The position numbers and the translations under genes were made by a program. A stretch of 64,000 nucleotides of DNA from Deltaproteobacteria bacterium (GTDB lineage: Bacteria > Myxococcota_A > UBA796 > SXON01). Below the pieces are notes generated by a model. The model was not told the origin of the DNA and ran no database searches. It worked only from the letters and a program-made list of their open reading frames with translations. Below, in pieces: positions 39,017-47,072 of the stretch (its first letter is position 1; each line of letters starts with the position of its first letter). The DNA lies in NCBI GenBank assembly GCA_947490345.1, contig CANLGL010000004.1, positions 71,147-135,146 of the forward strand. Reading direction: 5' to 3'.

Positions 39017-39216
39017 GATGGCGGATTTGGCTCCGCCAAGGCCAGAAAGCGCTCGGGCGCCATCGGGACTGCAGTGAGGGGAGAGCGTCCGCGCGAAGCG
39101 GGCGCGCTACCAGCGCGACGGGCGCCGTAGGCCGGAAACCGAAGGTTGGCGGCCGGAGGGAATGGCGCGGTAGGGGGGAGAGGCCCGCGTGGCCTTTCCC
39201 CCTGTTGCGTGATAGC
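39017..39216 (+). repeat. intergenic repeat, copy 2
   Basis: Aligned by eye with 29746-29938, same orientation relative to the downstream gene, both ending 20-60 bp before a start codon of an envelope protein gene. It starts with gatggcggatttggctccgcc, which can itself fold (GGCGGA/TCCGCC). It is located between the Dnmt2-type gene and the foldase gene. Confidence 0.65.
39174..39202 (+). terminator. GC-rich hairpin, counterpart of 29897-29925
   Basis: Stem GGGGGAGAGGCC (39174-39185) / GGCCTTTCCCCC (39191-39202), 12 bp with one G-U pair, loop CGCGT. The innermost pairs differ from copy 1 on both arms (GC/GC versus CC/GG), so pairing is kept despite change. No T run follows. Confidence 0.55.
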
Positions 39217-39238
39217 ACGGCGCCGCTCTGAGGCTCCC

Positions 39239-40126
39239 ATGTTGTCGCTCGTCGCTTTCCTCCTCGTCGCCTGCGAACCGATCCCCGGCACGATCGAACG
39301 CAATGGGGCGGTGGTCAAGGTCGTCAACGGCCAGAACGTCACCCAGGGCATGATCGACGCCCAGCTTGAACAACTGCCGGCGAATGTTCGTGACGGGCTC
39401 GTCGCCCGTGGCCAACTCGACAAGGTCAAGGACCAGGTCATCATCGGCGAGCTGCTCTATCAGGAAGCCCTGAAGAAGAAGCTGCACGAGGATCCCAAGG
39501 TGAAGGCCGGTATCGGCTTTGCCGAGCGCAATGCTCTTGCAACCGCCCTCATCGAGCGCACCATCACCGAGCGCAGCACCGACGACGCGATCAAGAAGTA
39601 CTACGACGATCACGCCGTGGCCTTCGCCCGCCCGCAGGTCAAGGCGCGCCACATCCTCGTCAAGGACAAGGCCGAGGCCGAAAAGCTCATGGCCGAAGTC
39701 AAGGCCGACCCCAGCAAGTTCTCGGCCATCGCGACTGAAAAGAGCGTCGACAAGGGCTCCGCCAAGGAAGGCGGCGAGCTGGGCTGGTTCGAGAAGGGCC
39801 GTATGGTCGCCGAGTTCGCCGATGCCGCCTTCGCGGCGAACCAGGGCGACATCGTCGGTCCGATCGAGACCAAGTTCGGCTTCCACGTCATCGAAGTGGA
39901 GGACAAGCGCGAGTCCGTCCCGGTGGACGAGGTCAAGGACAAGATCAAGGAGCAGCTTCGCAATGAGGTCATCGAGGCCTACATCGAAGAGCTGAAGAAG
40001 GCGGCGACCATGACCGACCCGGCGGGCGCCACCGGCGGCGCCACGGTCACCCCGCCCGCGGGTGGCGCTGCCCCCGCTGCACCGGACGCGCCGGCCACCG
40101 AAACCACCCCGCCGCCGGCACACTAG
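39239..40126 (+). CDS. PrsA/SurA-like parvulin peptidyl-prolyl isomerase lipoprotein
   Basis: 295 residues from ATG 39239. Lipoprotein signal MLSLVAFLLVAC. A helical N-terminal chaperone part (NGQNVTQGMIDAQLEQLP, KDQVIIGELLYQEALKKKLHEDPKV) is followed by a parvulin domain at about 130-225: VKARHILVKDKAEAEKLMAEVKADPSKFSAIATEKSVDKGSAKEGGELGWFEKGRMVAEFADAAFA and IVGPIETKFGFHVIEVED (the rotamase landmarks RHIL, GGELGWF and GFHVI). The tail is Pro/Ala-rich. It should assist folding of exported proteins. The FabL-like gene follows after 6 bp. Confidence 0.9.
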   Translation: MLSLVAFLLVACEPIPGTIERNGAVVKVVNGQNVTQGMIDAQLEQLPANVRDGLVARGQLDKVKDQVIIGELLYQEALKKKLHEDPKVKAGIGFAERNALATALIERTITERSTDDAIKKYYDDHAVAFARPQVKARHILVKDKAEAEKLMAEVKADPSKFSAIATEKSVDKGSAKEGGELGWFEKGRMVAEFADAAFAANQGDIVGPIETKFGFHVIEVEDKRESVPVDEVKDKIKEQLRNEVIEAYIEELKKAATMTDPAGATGGATVTPPAGGAAPAAPDAPATETTPPPAH

Positions 40127-40132
40127 GCCCCG

Positions 40133-40900
40133 ATGGCCGCCGTCGTCATCCTCGGCGCCTCCTCCGGATTCGGCGCCGCGGCGGCACGCGCCTTCGCCAA
40201 CGCGGGCTTCGACATCGTCGGGGTCCACCTCGACCGGCGCGGTACACAGCCCGCCGTGGACGCGGTCATCGCGGACATCGTCGCCGCGGGACGCGTCGCC
40301 CACTTCTTCAACCAGAATGCGGCGGACGACGGCGGCCGCGCGCAGATCGTGGCTGCCCTTCGGGAGCGCTACGCGGCGGGCGAGGTCCGCGGCCTGTTGC
40401 ATTCGCTGGCGTTCGGGTCGTTGGCGCCCTTCGTGGGGACCAAGCAGGCCACCCGCAAGCAGATGGAGATGACCCTCGACGTGATGGGCACCTCCCTGGT
40501 CTACTGGGCTCAGGACCTCGTCGCGAGCGGACTGCTCGGCGAGGGAGGCCGCATCTGGGCAATGACCAGCGCCGGCTCTCACATGGTCTGGCCCGGATAC
40601 GGACCGGTCAGCGCCGCCAAAGCCGTGCTCGAGGCCGCGTGCCGCCAACTTGCTGTCGAGTTGGCGCCCCAGGGCATCACCACCAACGCCATTCTGGCCG
40701 GCGTCACCGACACCGCTGCACTCCGAAAGATCCCGGGTTCAGACCAGCTCATCGCGAAAGCGACTGCACGCAACCCCTCCCGCCGGCTCACGACGCCCGA
40801 AGACGTGGCGGATGCACTGGTTCTGCTTTCAGGGCCCGGCGCGCGCTGGATCAACGGGAACGTGCTGCGCATCGACGGCGGCGAAGACATCGCCGGCTAG
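40133..40900 (+). CDS. FabL-like enoyl-ACP reductase (SDR superfamily)
   Basis: 255 residues. The N-terminal cofactor site is ILGASSGFGAAAARAF. The active-site Tyr and Lys are spaced Y-x6-K (YGPVSAAKAVLEA), as in enoyl-ACP reductases, not Y-x3-K as in ordinary SDRs. The region TNAILAGVTDTAALRKIPGSDQLIAKATARNPSRRL closely follows the substrate loop of Bacillus FabL. It would catalyse the last step of each fatty acid elongation cycle using NAD(P)H. Alternative: another SDR acting on an enoyl thioester. The 3' end overlaps the convergent RpiB-family gene by 72 bp. Confidence 0.75.
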   Translation: MAAVVILGASSGFGAAAARAFANAGFDIVGVHLDRRGTQPAVDAVIADIVAAGRVAHFFNQNAADDGGRAQIVAALRERYAAGEVRGLLHSLAFGSLAPFVGTKQATRKQMEMTLDVMGTSLVYWAQDLVASGLLGEGGRIWAMTSAGSHMVWPGYGPVSAAKAVLEAACRQLAVELAPQGITTNAILAGVTDTAALRKIPGSDQLIAKATARNPSRRLTTPEDVADALVLLSGPGARWINGNVLRIDGGEDIAG

Positions 40901-41335
40901 CGTCCGCTCCAGCTCAACGAGCCGGGCCACGCCGTCCGAGCCCGCCGTTGTGGGTTGGGTCTCGAACCAGGCAGCGAGGATCTCGCGGGCCAGGTCGTCG
41001 CTCAAGGTGCGATGGCTCAAGCAGAGTACGTTGGCATGGTTCCAGACGCGCGCTGCTGACGCGGTCGCGGCGTCGGAGCAGAGCGCAGCGCGCACGCCGT
41101 GCACCTTGTTGGCGGCGATGCTCACCCCGGTCCCGGACCAACACAGGACGATGGCCTCGTCACACCGCCGGGCCGCTACCGCCTGGGCCGCACCGACCGC
41201 GAGGGCCGCCCACGGGTGCTCGGCACCGTCCGCTACAGCCCCCATCGCCACCACGTCGTGTCCTCGCCGCCCGAGTTCGGCCCGAAGCACCAGATGGACT
41301 GGGTATGGCTCGTCGGCGGCAAGGGCGATGCGCAT
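40829..41335 (-). CDS. RpiB/LacA/LacB-family sugar-phosphate isomerase
   Basis: 168 residues. Family landmarks: MRIALAADEPYPVHLVLRAELGRRGHDVVAMG at the N terminus, DEAIVLCWSGTGVSIAANKVHGVRAALCSD (catalytic Cys in LCWSGTG, where RpiB usually has CGTGIG) and HANVLCLSHRTLSDDLAREILAAWFET. RpiB interconverts ribose-5-phosphate and ribulose-5-phosphate. The first loop lacks the usual DHAG and reads DEPY, so the substrate may differ. The last 24 codons overlap the FabL-like gene on the other strand. Confidence 0.75.
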   Translation of the reverse strand: MRIALAADEPYPVHLVLRAELGRRGHDVVAMGAVADGAEHPWAALAVGAAQAVAARRCDEAIVLCWSGTGVSIAANKVHGVRAALCSDAATASAARVWNHANVLCLSHRTLSDDLAREILAAWFETQPTTAGSDGVARLVELERTLAGDVFAAVDAQHVPVDPARAGP

Positions 41336-41366
41336 CGTTGGCGGCGGAGCGTATTAGGTTCCGCTC

Positions 41367-42575
41367 ATGAACGTCTTGTTCCTGGCCCCGAACTACCCCC
41401 CCGAGATGCAGGACTTCACGCGCGGCCTCAGCCAGGTGGGCGCCCGCGTCTACGGCATCGGGGACGGTCCCGTAGGGCTCTTGTCCCCGAAGGTGCAAGC
41501 GGCGCTGGCCGGATACCGCCCTGGTCGCCTCCACGATCGCGACGAAACGCTCCGGGCGGCCCGGAGCTTCGGCGTGGCCTTCGACCGCGTAGAGTGCCTC
41601 TGGGAGCCCTTCGTTGAGCTGGCCGCCGACCTTCGAGAGTGCTTCGGCATTGCCGGAATGCCGCTCGACGTCGCGCGCGGGTTTCGTGACAAGGAGTTGA
41701 TGAAGGAACGAGTGGAGGCGGCCGGGCTCCGGGTTCCTCATCACGCACGTGCGCGCACTGCCGACGAGGTGCGCGCCGCAGCCGCAAAGATCGGCTTCCC
41801 GGTCATCGTCAAGCCCATCGCGGGCGCCGGGAGCGCGGACACCTTCCGATGCGACGACCAGGGCGCCCTGGAAGCCGCGCTCCAGGTGACGCAGCATGTC
41901 GACGAGATGAGCGTCGAGGAGTTCGTCGACGGCGAGGAGTTCACCTACGACACCATCTCGATCGATGGCCGCCCCGCGTTCGAAAACGTGGCCTGGTACC
42001 GCCCGCGCCCGCTGATTGCGCGCAGCAACGAGTGGGTGAGTCCCCAGGTCGTGGTGCTCCGAAACATAGACCAGCCCGAGCTCGCAGAGGGCGTCGCCTT
42101 GGGGCGTCGTGTGCTCGGCGCGCTCGGAATGGGCACCGGCTACACCCACATGGAGTGGTATCGGAAGGCCAACGGCGAAGTTGTTTTCGGCGAGATCGGC
42201 GCGCGCTCACCCGGCGGGCATCTTGTGGATCAGATGAACTTCTCCAGCGACGTGGACCTGTTCCGCGAGTGGGCGCGCGCGGTCTGTTGGAAGAGCTTCG
42301 AGGGCCGGATCACCCGCGACTACAACGTGGCGATCATCTTCAAACGCGCTCAAGGAAAGGGCCGAATCACCCGAATCGACGGACTGGACGAGTTCCTGCG
42401 CAAGTACGGCCCCCACGTCGCGACCGAGCAGTTGCTCCGTCCCGGGACCCGTCGCCGCGATTGGAAACAGACGCTCCTGAGCGACGGCTTCGTCGTCATC
42501 CGACACCCCGACCTCGCCGCCACGCTTGCGATGGCTGATGAGTTCGGCGCGAAGGTCCAGCTCTTTGCCGGGTGA
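41367..42575 (+). CDS. ATP-grasp enzyme (carbamoyl-phosphate-synthase-like fold)
   Basis: 402 residues. N-terminal Rossmann-like segment (NVLFLAPNYPPEMQDFTRGLSQVGARVYGIGD), then an ATP-grasp domain: RDKELMKERVEAAGLRVPHHARARTADEVRAAAAKIGFPVIVKPIAGAGSADTFRC (adenine-binding Lys and P-loop-like GAGS), EMSVEEFVDGEEFTYDTISIDG and the metal-binding VVFGEIGARSPGGHL. Such enzymes join a carboxylate to an amine or thiol through an acyl phosphate. The C-terminal 100 residues are not recognised. The start is 31 bp from that of the divergent RpiB-family gene. The substrate is unknown. Confidence 0.8.
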   Translation: MNVLFLAPNYPPEMQDFTRGLSQVGARVYGIGDGPVGLLSPKVQAALAGYRPGRLHDRDETLRAARSFGVAFDRVECLWEPFVELAADLRECFGIAGMPLDVARGFRDKELMKERVEAAGLRVPHHARARTADEVRAAAAKIGFPVIVKPIAGAGSADTFRCDDQGALEAALQVTQHVDEMSVEEFVDGEEFTYDTISIDGRPAFENVAWYRPRPLIARSNEWVSPQVVVLRNIDQPELAEGVALGRRVLGALGMGTGYTHMEWYRKANGEVVFGEIGARSPGGHLVDQMNFSSDVDLFREWARAVCWKSFEGRITRDYNVAIIFKRAQGKGRITRIDGLDEFLRKYGPHVATEQLLRPGTRRRDWKQTLLSDGFVVIRHPDLAATLAMADEFGAKVQLFAG

Positions 42576-42592
42576 TACGCCGCCGCGCAAAC

Positions 42593-44242
42593 TCAGTCGC
42601 CGCGCTCCATCTTCTTGACCGCCATCTGGACGTACTTCCTGATGTTTGGAATCTCCGGGTCCAGCGCGTAGGCACGCTGGAGATCCTGGAATGCCTGCCG
42701 GTAGTTCTTCCGGTAGTAATGGCTGATTCCACGCCGGCAACGCGCCATGGCGTGGCTGCCGTCAAGCTCGACAGCCTGATCGTAGAACTCGATTGCCCGT
42801 CGATACTCCTTCCGAGCGAAGTACAGGTCGCCCATCGCGACGTGGGGATCGGGCCGGTCGGGATGGAGGTCTTCGGCGCGTTGAAAGTCACTCATCGCCG
42901 AGCTGTAGTCGCCCAATTCCAAGTAGCATCGCCCCCGGCCGATCGACGCGTCACTCCGGTCGTGACGGAGGTCGAGCACGTCGGTGAAGCACTGGATCGA
43001 CTTCTGCAGATCCCCGCGCCCCGCGGCGGCCACCGCGTCGTCCATCAGCTGAGCCACACGCGCGTCATCGCCGGCGGGACGGATGCTCGGTGTCTGCGAC
43101 TGGGTGACCGACGGAGCCTCGTCGGCGTCGTCAGTCAGGCGAGGCGCAGCGTCCTCCTGGGTTCGCGCGCGCCGCCCGCGGGCGGCGCCACTGCCACCCA
43201 GACGGATCCCGCCGCCCGGAGCGGCGACGCCCACGGCGTCAAGCGCGTCCTCATCGTCCCCGTCAGACGTCGCGGTGACATCCTCATCGACGATTGCCGG
43301 GCCAGCGGCACGCACACCCACCGGCGCCACCGCGCGCCGCGCCGGAGCCAGCGCCTCGGGGGTGATCGTCAGCGCTTCGACCTCCTCGTCCCCCGAACCC
43401 ACCGCGGACACGGCCGCGACCGCGCGCGGAGGCGCAGCCGCCCGCGTCGGAAGCGGGGCTGGGGGCGGGGGCGGGGCGACTTCGGCGGCGAGAGGCGATG
43501 CCGCGGCCTCCTCAGCAGCGGGCACAACCAATTCCTCGTCGAGGATCTCGCCGAGGTCACCAATCTCCTCGTCGTCGCCGGCCGGGGCGACGGAGAGGAC
43601 CAGTTCCGGGGCGGGCGGGACGGAGGCCTCCGACACAGGCGCTTCGGGCGCCGCGGCCGCCGACACCGGCGCTTCGGGCGCCACGGCCGCCGACACCGGC
43701 GCTTCGGGCGCCACGGCCGCCGACACCGGCGCTTCGGGCGCCGCGGCCGCCGCGGCCGCCGATACAACGGGCACGACCACTGCTTCAGGCTCGGGCGCGC
43801 GCTCAGGCTCCGGGGCGAGGGTGGCCCCTGCGGCGAGGCCGCGTCGTTCGTTCGGACGCGGGGCCGGCGGCACCGAGGCCAGCTCGCGGACACGCCCCAT
43901 GGCCATGTGGCGCTGCAGCCGAGACGGGGACGCCGCCTGGCTGGCCTCGCTCGGTGCGCTGGACGCCGCCGCCGGAATCGTGTTGGCATCCCGCGGGGTC
44001 GCGTCGTCGTCGGTGCGCTCGATGGGAGGCCGCCCCAGACGGGCACGCAGAACGTCGATACGACGGTCGAGCACCCGCTGGGCCTCGCCGATGCGCAGGG
44101 CATCATCGTTCACTGCAATGGAAACCGCGGTGAGGCCCGAAAAAGACAGGTGATCGGTGGCAAGCCGCAGCACAGCCGCCCGACCCGCACCGAGAGTTGC
44201 CAAGAGCCGCTCCGCGGCCTGGAGCGTGGTGGGTTCGGCCAT
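42593..44242 (-). CDS. Ala-rich TPR protein with tandem repeat linker
   Basis: 549 residues. An N-terminal helical region (about 1-75) is followed by a long Ala/Pro/Glu-rich, probably unstructured region (about 80-370) containing four copies of a 10-residue repeat (APEAPVSAA-type). The C terminus (about 400-545) has about four TPR units (KSIQCFTDVLDLRHDRSDASIGRGRCYLELGDYSSAMSDFQRAEDLHPDRPDPHVAMGDLYFARKEYRRAIEFYDQAVELD...). No signal peptide. It sits 6 bp downstream of a coiled-coil gene, and the two may form a cytoplasmic scaffold. Confidence 0.75.
   Translation of the reverse strand: MAEPTTLQAAERLLATLGAGRAAVLRLATDHLSFSGLTAVSIAVNDDALRIGEAQRVLDRRIDVLRARLGRPPIERTDDDATPRDANTIPAAASSAPSEASQAASPSRLQRHMAMGRVRELASVPPAPRPNERRGLAAGATLAPEPERAPEPEAVVVPVVSAAAAAAAPEAPVSAAVAPEAPVSAAVAPEAPVSAAAAPEAPVSEASVPPAPELVLSVAPAGDDEEIGDLGEILDEELVVPAAEEAAASPLAAEVAPPPPPAPLPTRAAAPPRAVAAVSAVGSGDEEVEALTITPEALAPARRAVAPVGVRAAGPAIVDEDVTATSDGDDEDALDAVGVAAPGGGIRLGGSGAARGRRARTQEDAAPRLTDDADEAPSVTQSQTPSIRPAGDDARVAQLMDDAVAAAGRGDLQKSIQCFTDVLDLRHDRSDASIGRGRCYLELGDYSSAMSDFQRAEDLHPDRPDPHVAMGDLYFARKEYRRAIEFYDQAVELDGSHAMARCRRGISHYYRKNYRQAFQDLQRAYALDPEIPNIRKYVQMAVKKMERGD
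43631..43750. repeat. four 30-bp tandem repeats inside the TPR gene
   Basis: Units begin at 43631, 43661, 43691 and 43721 and are nearly identical (cgacaccggcgcttcgggcg core; variation cagg/ccgg and ccgcgg/ccacgg). In frame, each codes for a 10-residue Ala/Pro/Glu/Val/Ser unit on the - strand. Unit number is likely to vary between strains. Confidence 0.85.
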
Positions 44243-44248
44243 GGGCGA

Positions 44249-44755
44249 TCAGTCCTTTAGACCGAGCGCGGCCATTTTCGCCTTGAGTTCCGCCTTGAGC
44301 TTGTGGACCTTCTCCACTTCATCCTCTTGCGACTGGATCTTCGCGCGGAGCCCGTCATTGTCGCGGCGCTTGCCTTCAACCTCGCCGTCGAGGGCACGAG
44401 CCCGGGCGCGAAGGCGGTCGGACTCGCCACTGCCGTCGCGGGCCTCGCCTTCGAGCCGGGCCACGTCGGCCCGAAGCTTGTCGCGCTCCCCGACGAGGCC
44501 GGAGTGCGCGGTGCTGACCTCGTCGGCCCGGACGCGAAGCGCTGCAGACTCCTGCTTGATCTCCGCGGCCTCGCCGTTGAGGGACTGCTGCAACTGCTTG
44601 TACCGGGAAATCTCCAACTCCGCGGAAATGATCTGGCGGGTGACCGCCTCCGTCGCGCGCATCGCCGCGCCGAGCTCGGTCAGCCGAGCCTCAAGGATTC
44701 CGTTGAGCTCCGCAGTGATGGAACTGATTCGTTCTGCATCGTTCGACATGGGCAT
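44249..44755 (-). CDS. coiled-coil protein
   Basis: 168 residues, almost entirely one long amphipathic helix with heptad pattern (RISSITAELNGILEARLTELGAAMRAT..., GLVGERDKLRADVARLEGEARDGSGESDRLRARARALDGEVEGKRRDNDGLRAKIQSQEDEVEKVHKLKAELKAKM). The Met3 start (44749) is equally possible. No other domain. Gene order with the TPR protein suggests a common complex. Function unknown. Confidence 0.65.
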   Translation of the reverse strand: MPMSNDAERISSITAELNGILEARLTELGAAMRATEAVTRQIISAELEISRYKQLQQSLNGEAAEIKQESAALRVRADEVSTAHSGLVGERDKLRADVARLEGEARDGSGESDRLRARARALDGEVEGKRRDNDGLRAKIQSQEDEVEKVHKLKAELKAKMAALGLKD

Positions 44756-44800
44756 CCGGGGCTGGACTCCCCGCTAACGCCCTCGCCGGGCTAAGCCAAG

Positions 44801-45256
44801 ATGATGCCCGCGCTCCGCCGCCGGTTGCTACTTGTCGATCCCGACCTCGCCTTCCGCCTCAGGGCCGTCGCGACGCTCTCCGTGGGCTTCGACGTGACCG
44901 TACCTGCGGCGGGCGACGACGTTGTCCGGCTCGCCCGCGCCACGCGCCCCGAGCTGGCCCTCTTCGCCTCGGGAGGCCGCCTTCGGGTAGATGCGATGCG
45001 GGTCGCGCGCGTGCTCAAGACGGACGTCCGCATCGTTCCCACGATCGCTTTCTACTCCCGACGGGGCGAGTCGGCGCCTCCACGTGCGGGCCTGACGGCG
45101 GTACTCGTCGACGCCTACTTGCCGGACGCCGGGGCCGACGACCTCTGCCCCTTCGCCGAAGCGCTCGTTCGCGGTGAGCGGCCGATGCCGGAACCATGGC
45201 CGCCGGACGAAACCGGCCCCTTCCGGCGAGCGCTCACCCGGGTCTTGGGCCGCTGA
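44801..45256 (+). CDS. degenerate receiver-like protein
   Basis: 151 residues. The N terminus (RRLLLVDPDLAFRLRAVATLSVGFDVTVPAAGDDVVRLARATRPELALF) has the beta1 acidic cluster and strand/helix order of a response-regulator receiver domain. The phosphoacceptor Asp expected after PELALF is replaced (ASGG), and the Lys near the end is not evident, so phosphorylation is unlikely. It ends 4 bp before the histidine kinase gene and may be a pseudo-receiver partner. Confidence 0.55.
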   Translation: MMPALRRRLLLVDPDLAFRLRAVATLSVGFDVTVPAAGDDVVRLARATRPELALFASGGRLRVDAMRVARVLKTDVRIVPTIAFYSRRGESAPPRAGLTAVLVDAYLPDAGADDLCPFAEALVRGERPMPEPWPPDETGPFRRALTRVLGR

Positions 45257-45260
45257 ACCG

Positions 45261-46646
45261 ATGGTCCCTGTGGCAAATGCGCACGCTTCAGATAGAGCGG
45301 CGACCGTGAGCAAACCGGCTTTCCCCGCTGCGAGCGCGTTGCTGCCGAAGCTGGACCGGGCGCTCATGCTGCTCACGGCCGACGCGACGGTTCGGGTAGC
45401 CCGCGTACTCCGCGGGGACTCGGTCGTCATCGCACAGGCAGGTCCAGTGAGTGGCGAAGCGGACCGTACGCAGCGGCTGGCGCTCGGAGAGCTTGATTGG
45501 TGGTTGGAGGCAGAGGTTCGAGACCCTGGCCCGCCGGCCCTGGTCTGGAACTCCACCTGTTCCTGGCTGGCCGACGTGGTGCACGGCCACGAGGCGGCCG
45601 AGGCGTGGCGAGGCCTCGTGGGCGCGCTGCCGGAGGGAGTGGCGCTGTTCGATGGCGAGGGACGGGTGGTCGAGCTCAATCGGGCCGCCGAGGTGACTCT
45701 CGGCCTCACACGGCAGGAGGTGCTCGCAGAAGGCCCACAGCTCCCCAAGCTCCAGGCGGCGTTGAATGCGGACCTTCAGCCCATGGGCGAGTTTCCAAGC
45801 CGCACCGTGCGCCGCACGGGGAAGGCCGAAAACTCCACCGTCATCGGACTCCCGGCACCCGACGGCACCGTGCGCTGGCTGCTGACCACGGCAGTGCCCC
45901 TCGGCGACGGCCTCGTGCTCTGCTCCATGCGCGACTACACCAGCATCCGAAATGAAGCGGAAGAGCTGGACCGGCGCACCGACCAGTTCATTCGCACACT
46001 GAGCCATGAGCTGCGAACCCCGCTGACCTCGCTGGACGGCGCGCTGTCGCTCGCGCAGCATGGCGTCGGCGGCCCCATGGCGCCGGAGACGCGGGACCTC
46101 ATCGACATCGCCCGACGCAGCACTTCGCGGCTGGTCCGGTTGGTCAACGACGTCCTGGACCTCGAGCGTATCCGGGCGGGAAGCATTTCCCTTCGCATCG
46201 CGCGCCACGAGGTCGGGCACATGGCCGCGGCTGCGGTCCGCGCGGCGTCACCGTTCGCAGGACAGCGCGGCGTCCAGATCACTTGCCTCTCGGACACCCC
46301 GCTGCTCCTCCTGACGGATTCGGACCGAATCGAGCAGATCCTTTCCAATTTTTTAGTCAATGCAGTAGGGCACTGTCGCCGCGGCGGGCGCATCGATGTC
46401 TCGGTCGAACGCGTCGGCGAAAGGGCTCGAATCACCGTCACCGACAACGGAACCGGCGTTCCGAGCTCCTTCGTTCCCAAGTTGTTCACGCGCTTCGCGC
46501 AGGCCGACCCTTCCCGGCAAGGCGCAGGACTCGGGCTCTCAATCTGCCGCGCGCTCGCCACATCACTCGGTGGCGAGGTAGGATTCGATCAACCGGGCCC
46601 TGGAGGCGCGGCGTTCTGGCTTGAGCTCCCCCTCGGAGAGGAATGA
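45261..46646 (+). CDS. PAS-domain sensor histidine kinase
   Basis: 461 residues from ATG 45261; a GTG at 45306 is possible. No transmembrane helix, so cytoplasmic. A unique N-terminal domain (about 15-115) is followed by a PAS domain (about 120-225, LVGALPEGVALFDGEGRVVELNRAAEVTLGLTRQEV), a HisKA helix with His249 (IRTLSHELRTPLTSLDGAL) and HATPase_c: N-box LSNFLVNAVGHCRRGG, G1 ITVTDNGTGVP, F-box LFTRFAQ, G2 GAGLGLSICRALATSLGG. The N-box has NAVGH where NAxKF/Y is usual. Overlaps the response regulator by 4 bp, so they probably form a two-component pair. Confidence 0.85.
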   Translation: MVPVANAHASDRAATVSKPAFPAASALLPKLDRALMLLTADATVRVARVLRGDSVVIAQAGPVSGEADRTQRLALGELDWWLEAEVRDPGPPALVWNSTCSWLADVVHGHEAAEAWRGLVGALPEGVALFDGEGRVVELNRAAEVTLGLTRQEVLAEGPQLPKLQAALNADLQPMGEFPSRTVRRTGKAENSTVIGLPAPDGTVRWLLTTAVPLGDGLVLCSMRDYTSIRNEAEELDRRTDQFIRTLSHELRTPLTSLDGALSLAQHGVGGPMAPETRDLIDIARRSTSRLVRLVNDVLDLERIRAGSISLRIARHEVGHMAAAAVRAASPFAGQRGVQITCLSDTPLLLLTDSDRIEQILSNFLVNAVGHCRRGGRIDVSVERVGERARITVTDNGTGVPSSFVPKLFTRFAQADPSRQGAGLGLSICRALATSLGGEVGFDQPGPGGAAFWLELPLGEE

Positions 46647-47032
46647 CCCGCCCCCTCACTACTGTGCTCTGTGTCGACGATGACGCCGACATCCTCGCGG
46701 TCGTCTCACTCGCACTCCGCACGCTCGGGGGGCTCACCGTGCATGCAGCAGGCTCCGGGGCAGAGGCGCTGGCGTTGCTCAAGCGAGAGCGTGTGGACCT
46801 CGTGCTGCTGGACGTGATGATGCCGGAGATGGACGGGTTGGAAGCCCTGGCCGTGATGCGCCAGGATCCGACGCTCGCCCACGTCATGGTGGTCCTGATG
46901 ACCGCGCGCGTGCAGTTGTACGAGCGCGCCCGGCCGCCGGACGGCGTTCAGGCGGTGATCGCCAAGCCGTTCGACCCGGTCTCACTCCCGAACCGCCTCC
47001 AGACCATCTGGGCGCGCGCTGACGCCGGATAG
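46643..47032 (+). CDS. single-domain response regulator
   Basis: 129 residues overlapping the kinase gene by 4 bp. A receiver domain with acidic pocket VDDDAD (about 11-16), phosphoacceptor Asp57 in VDLVLLDVMMPEMDG, Thr in VVLMTAR and Lys in VIAKPFDP. No output domain, so it acts by protein contact, as in CheY-like or Frz-type regulators. The kinase upstream is the likely phosphodonor. Confidence 0.9.
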   Translation: MTRPLTTVLCVDDDADILAVVSLALRTLGGLTVHAAGSGAEALALLKRERVDLVLLDVMMPEMDGLEALAVMRQDPTLAHVMVVLMTARVQLYERARPPDGVQAVIAKPFDPVSLPNRLQTIWARADAG

Positions 47033-47072
47033 GTCCGAAGTAGCGGCGACGCCTCGGTGGCGCCGATGGCTG

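Noticed and set aside
43631-43750. CRISPR-like array
   Set aside because: The repeats are contiguous without spacers, in frame within a gene, and there are no cas genes.
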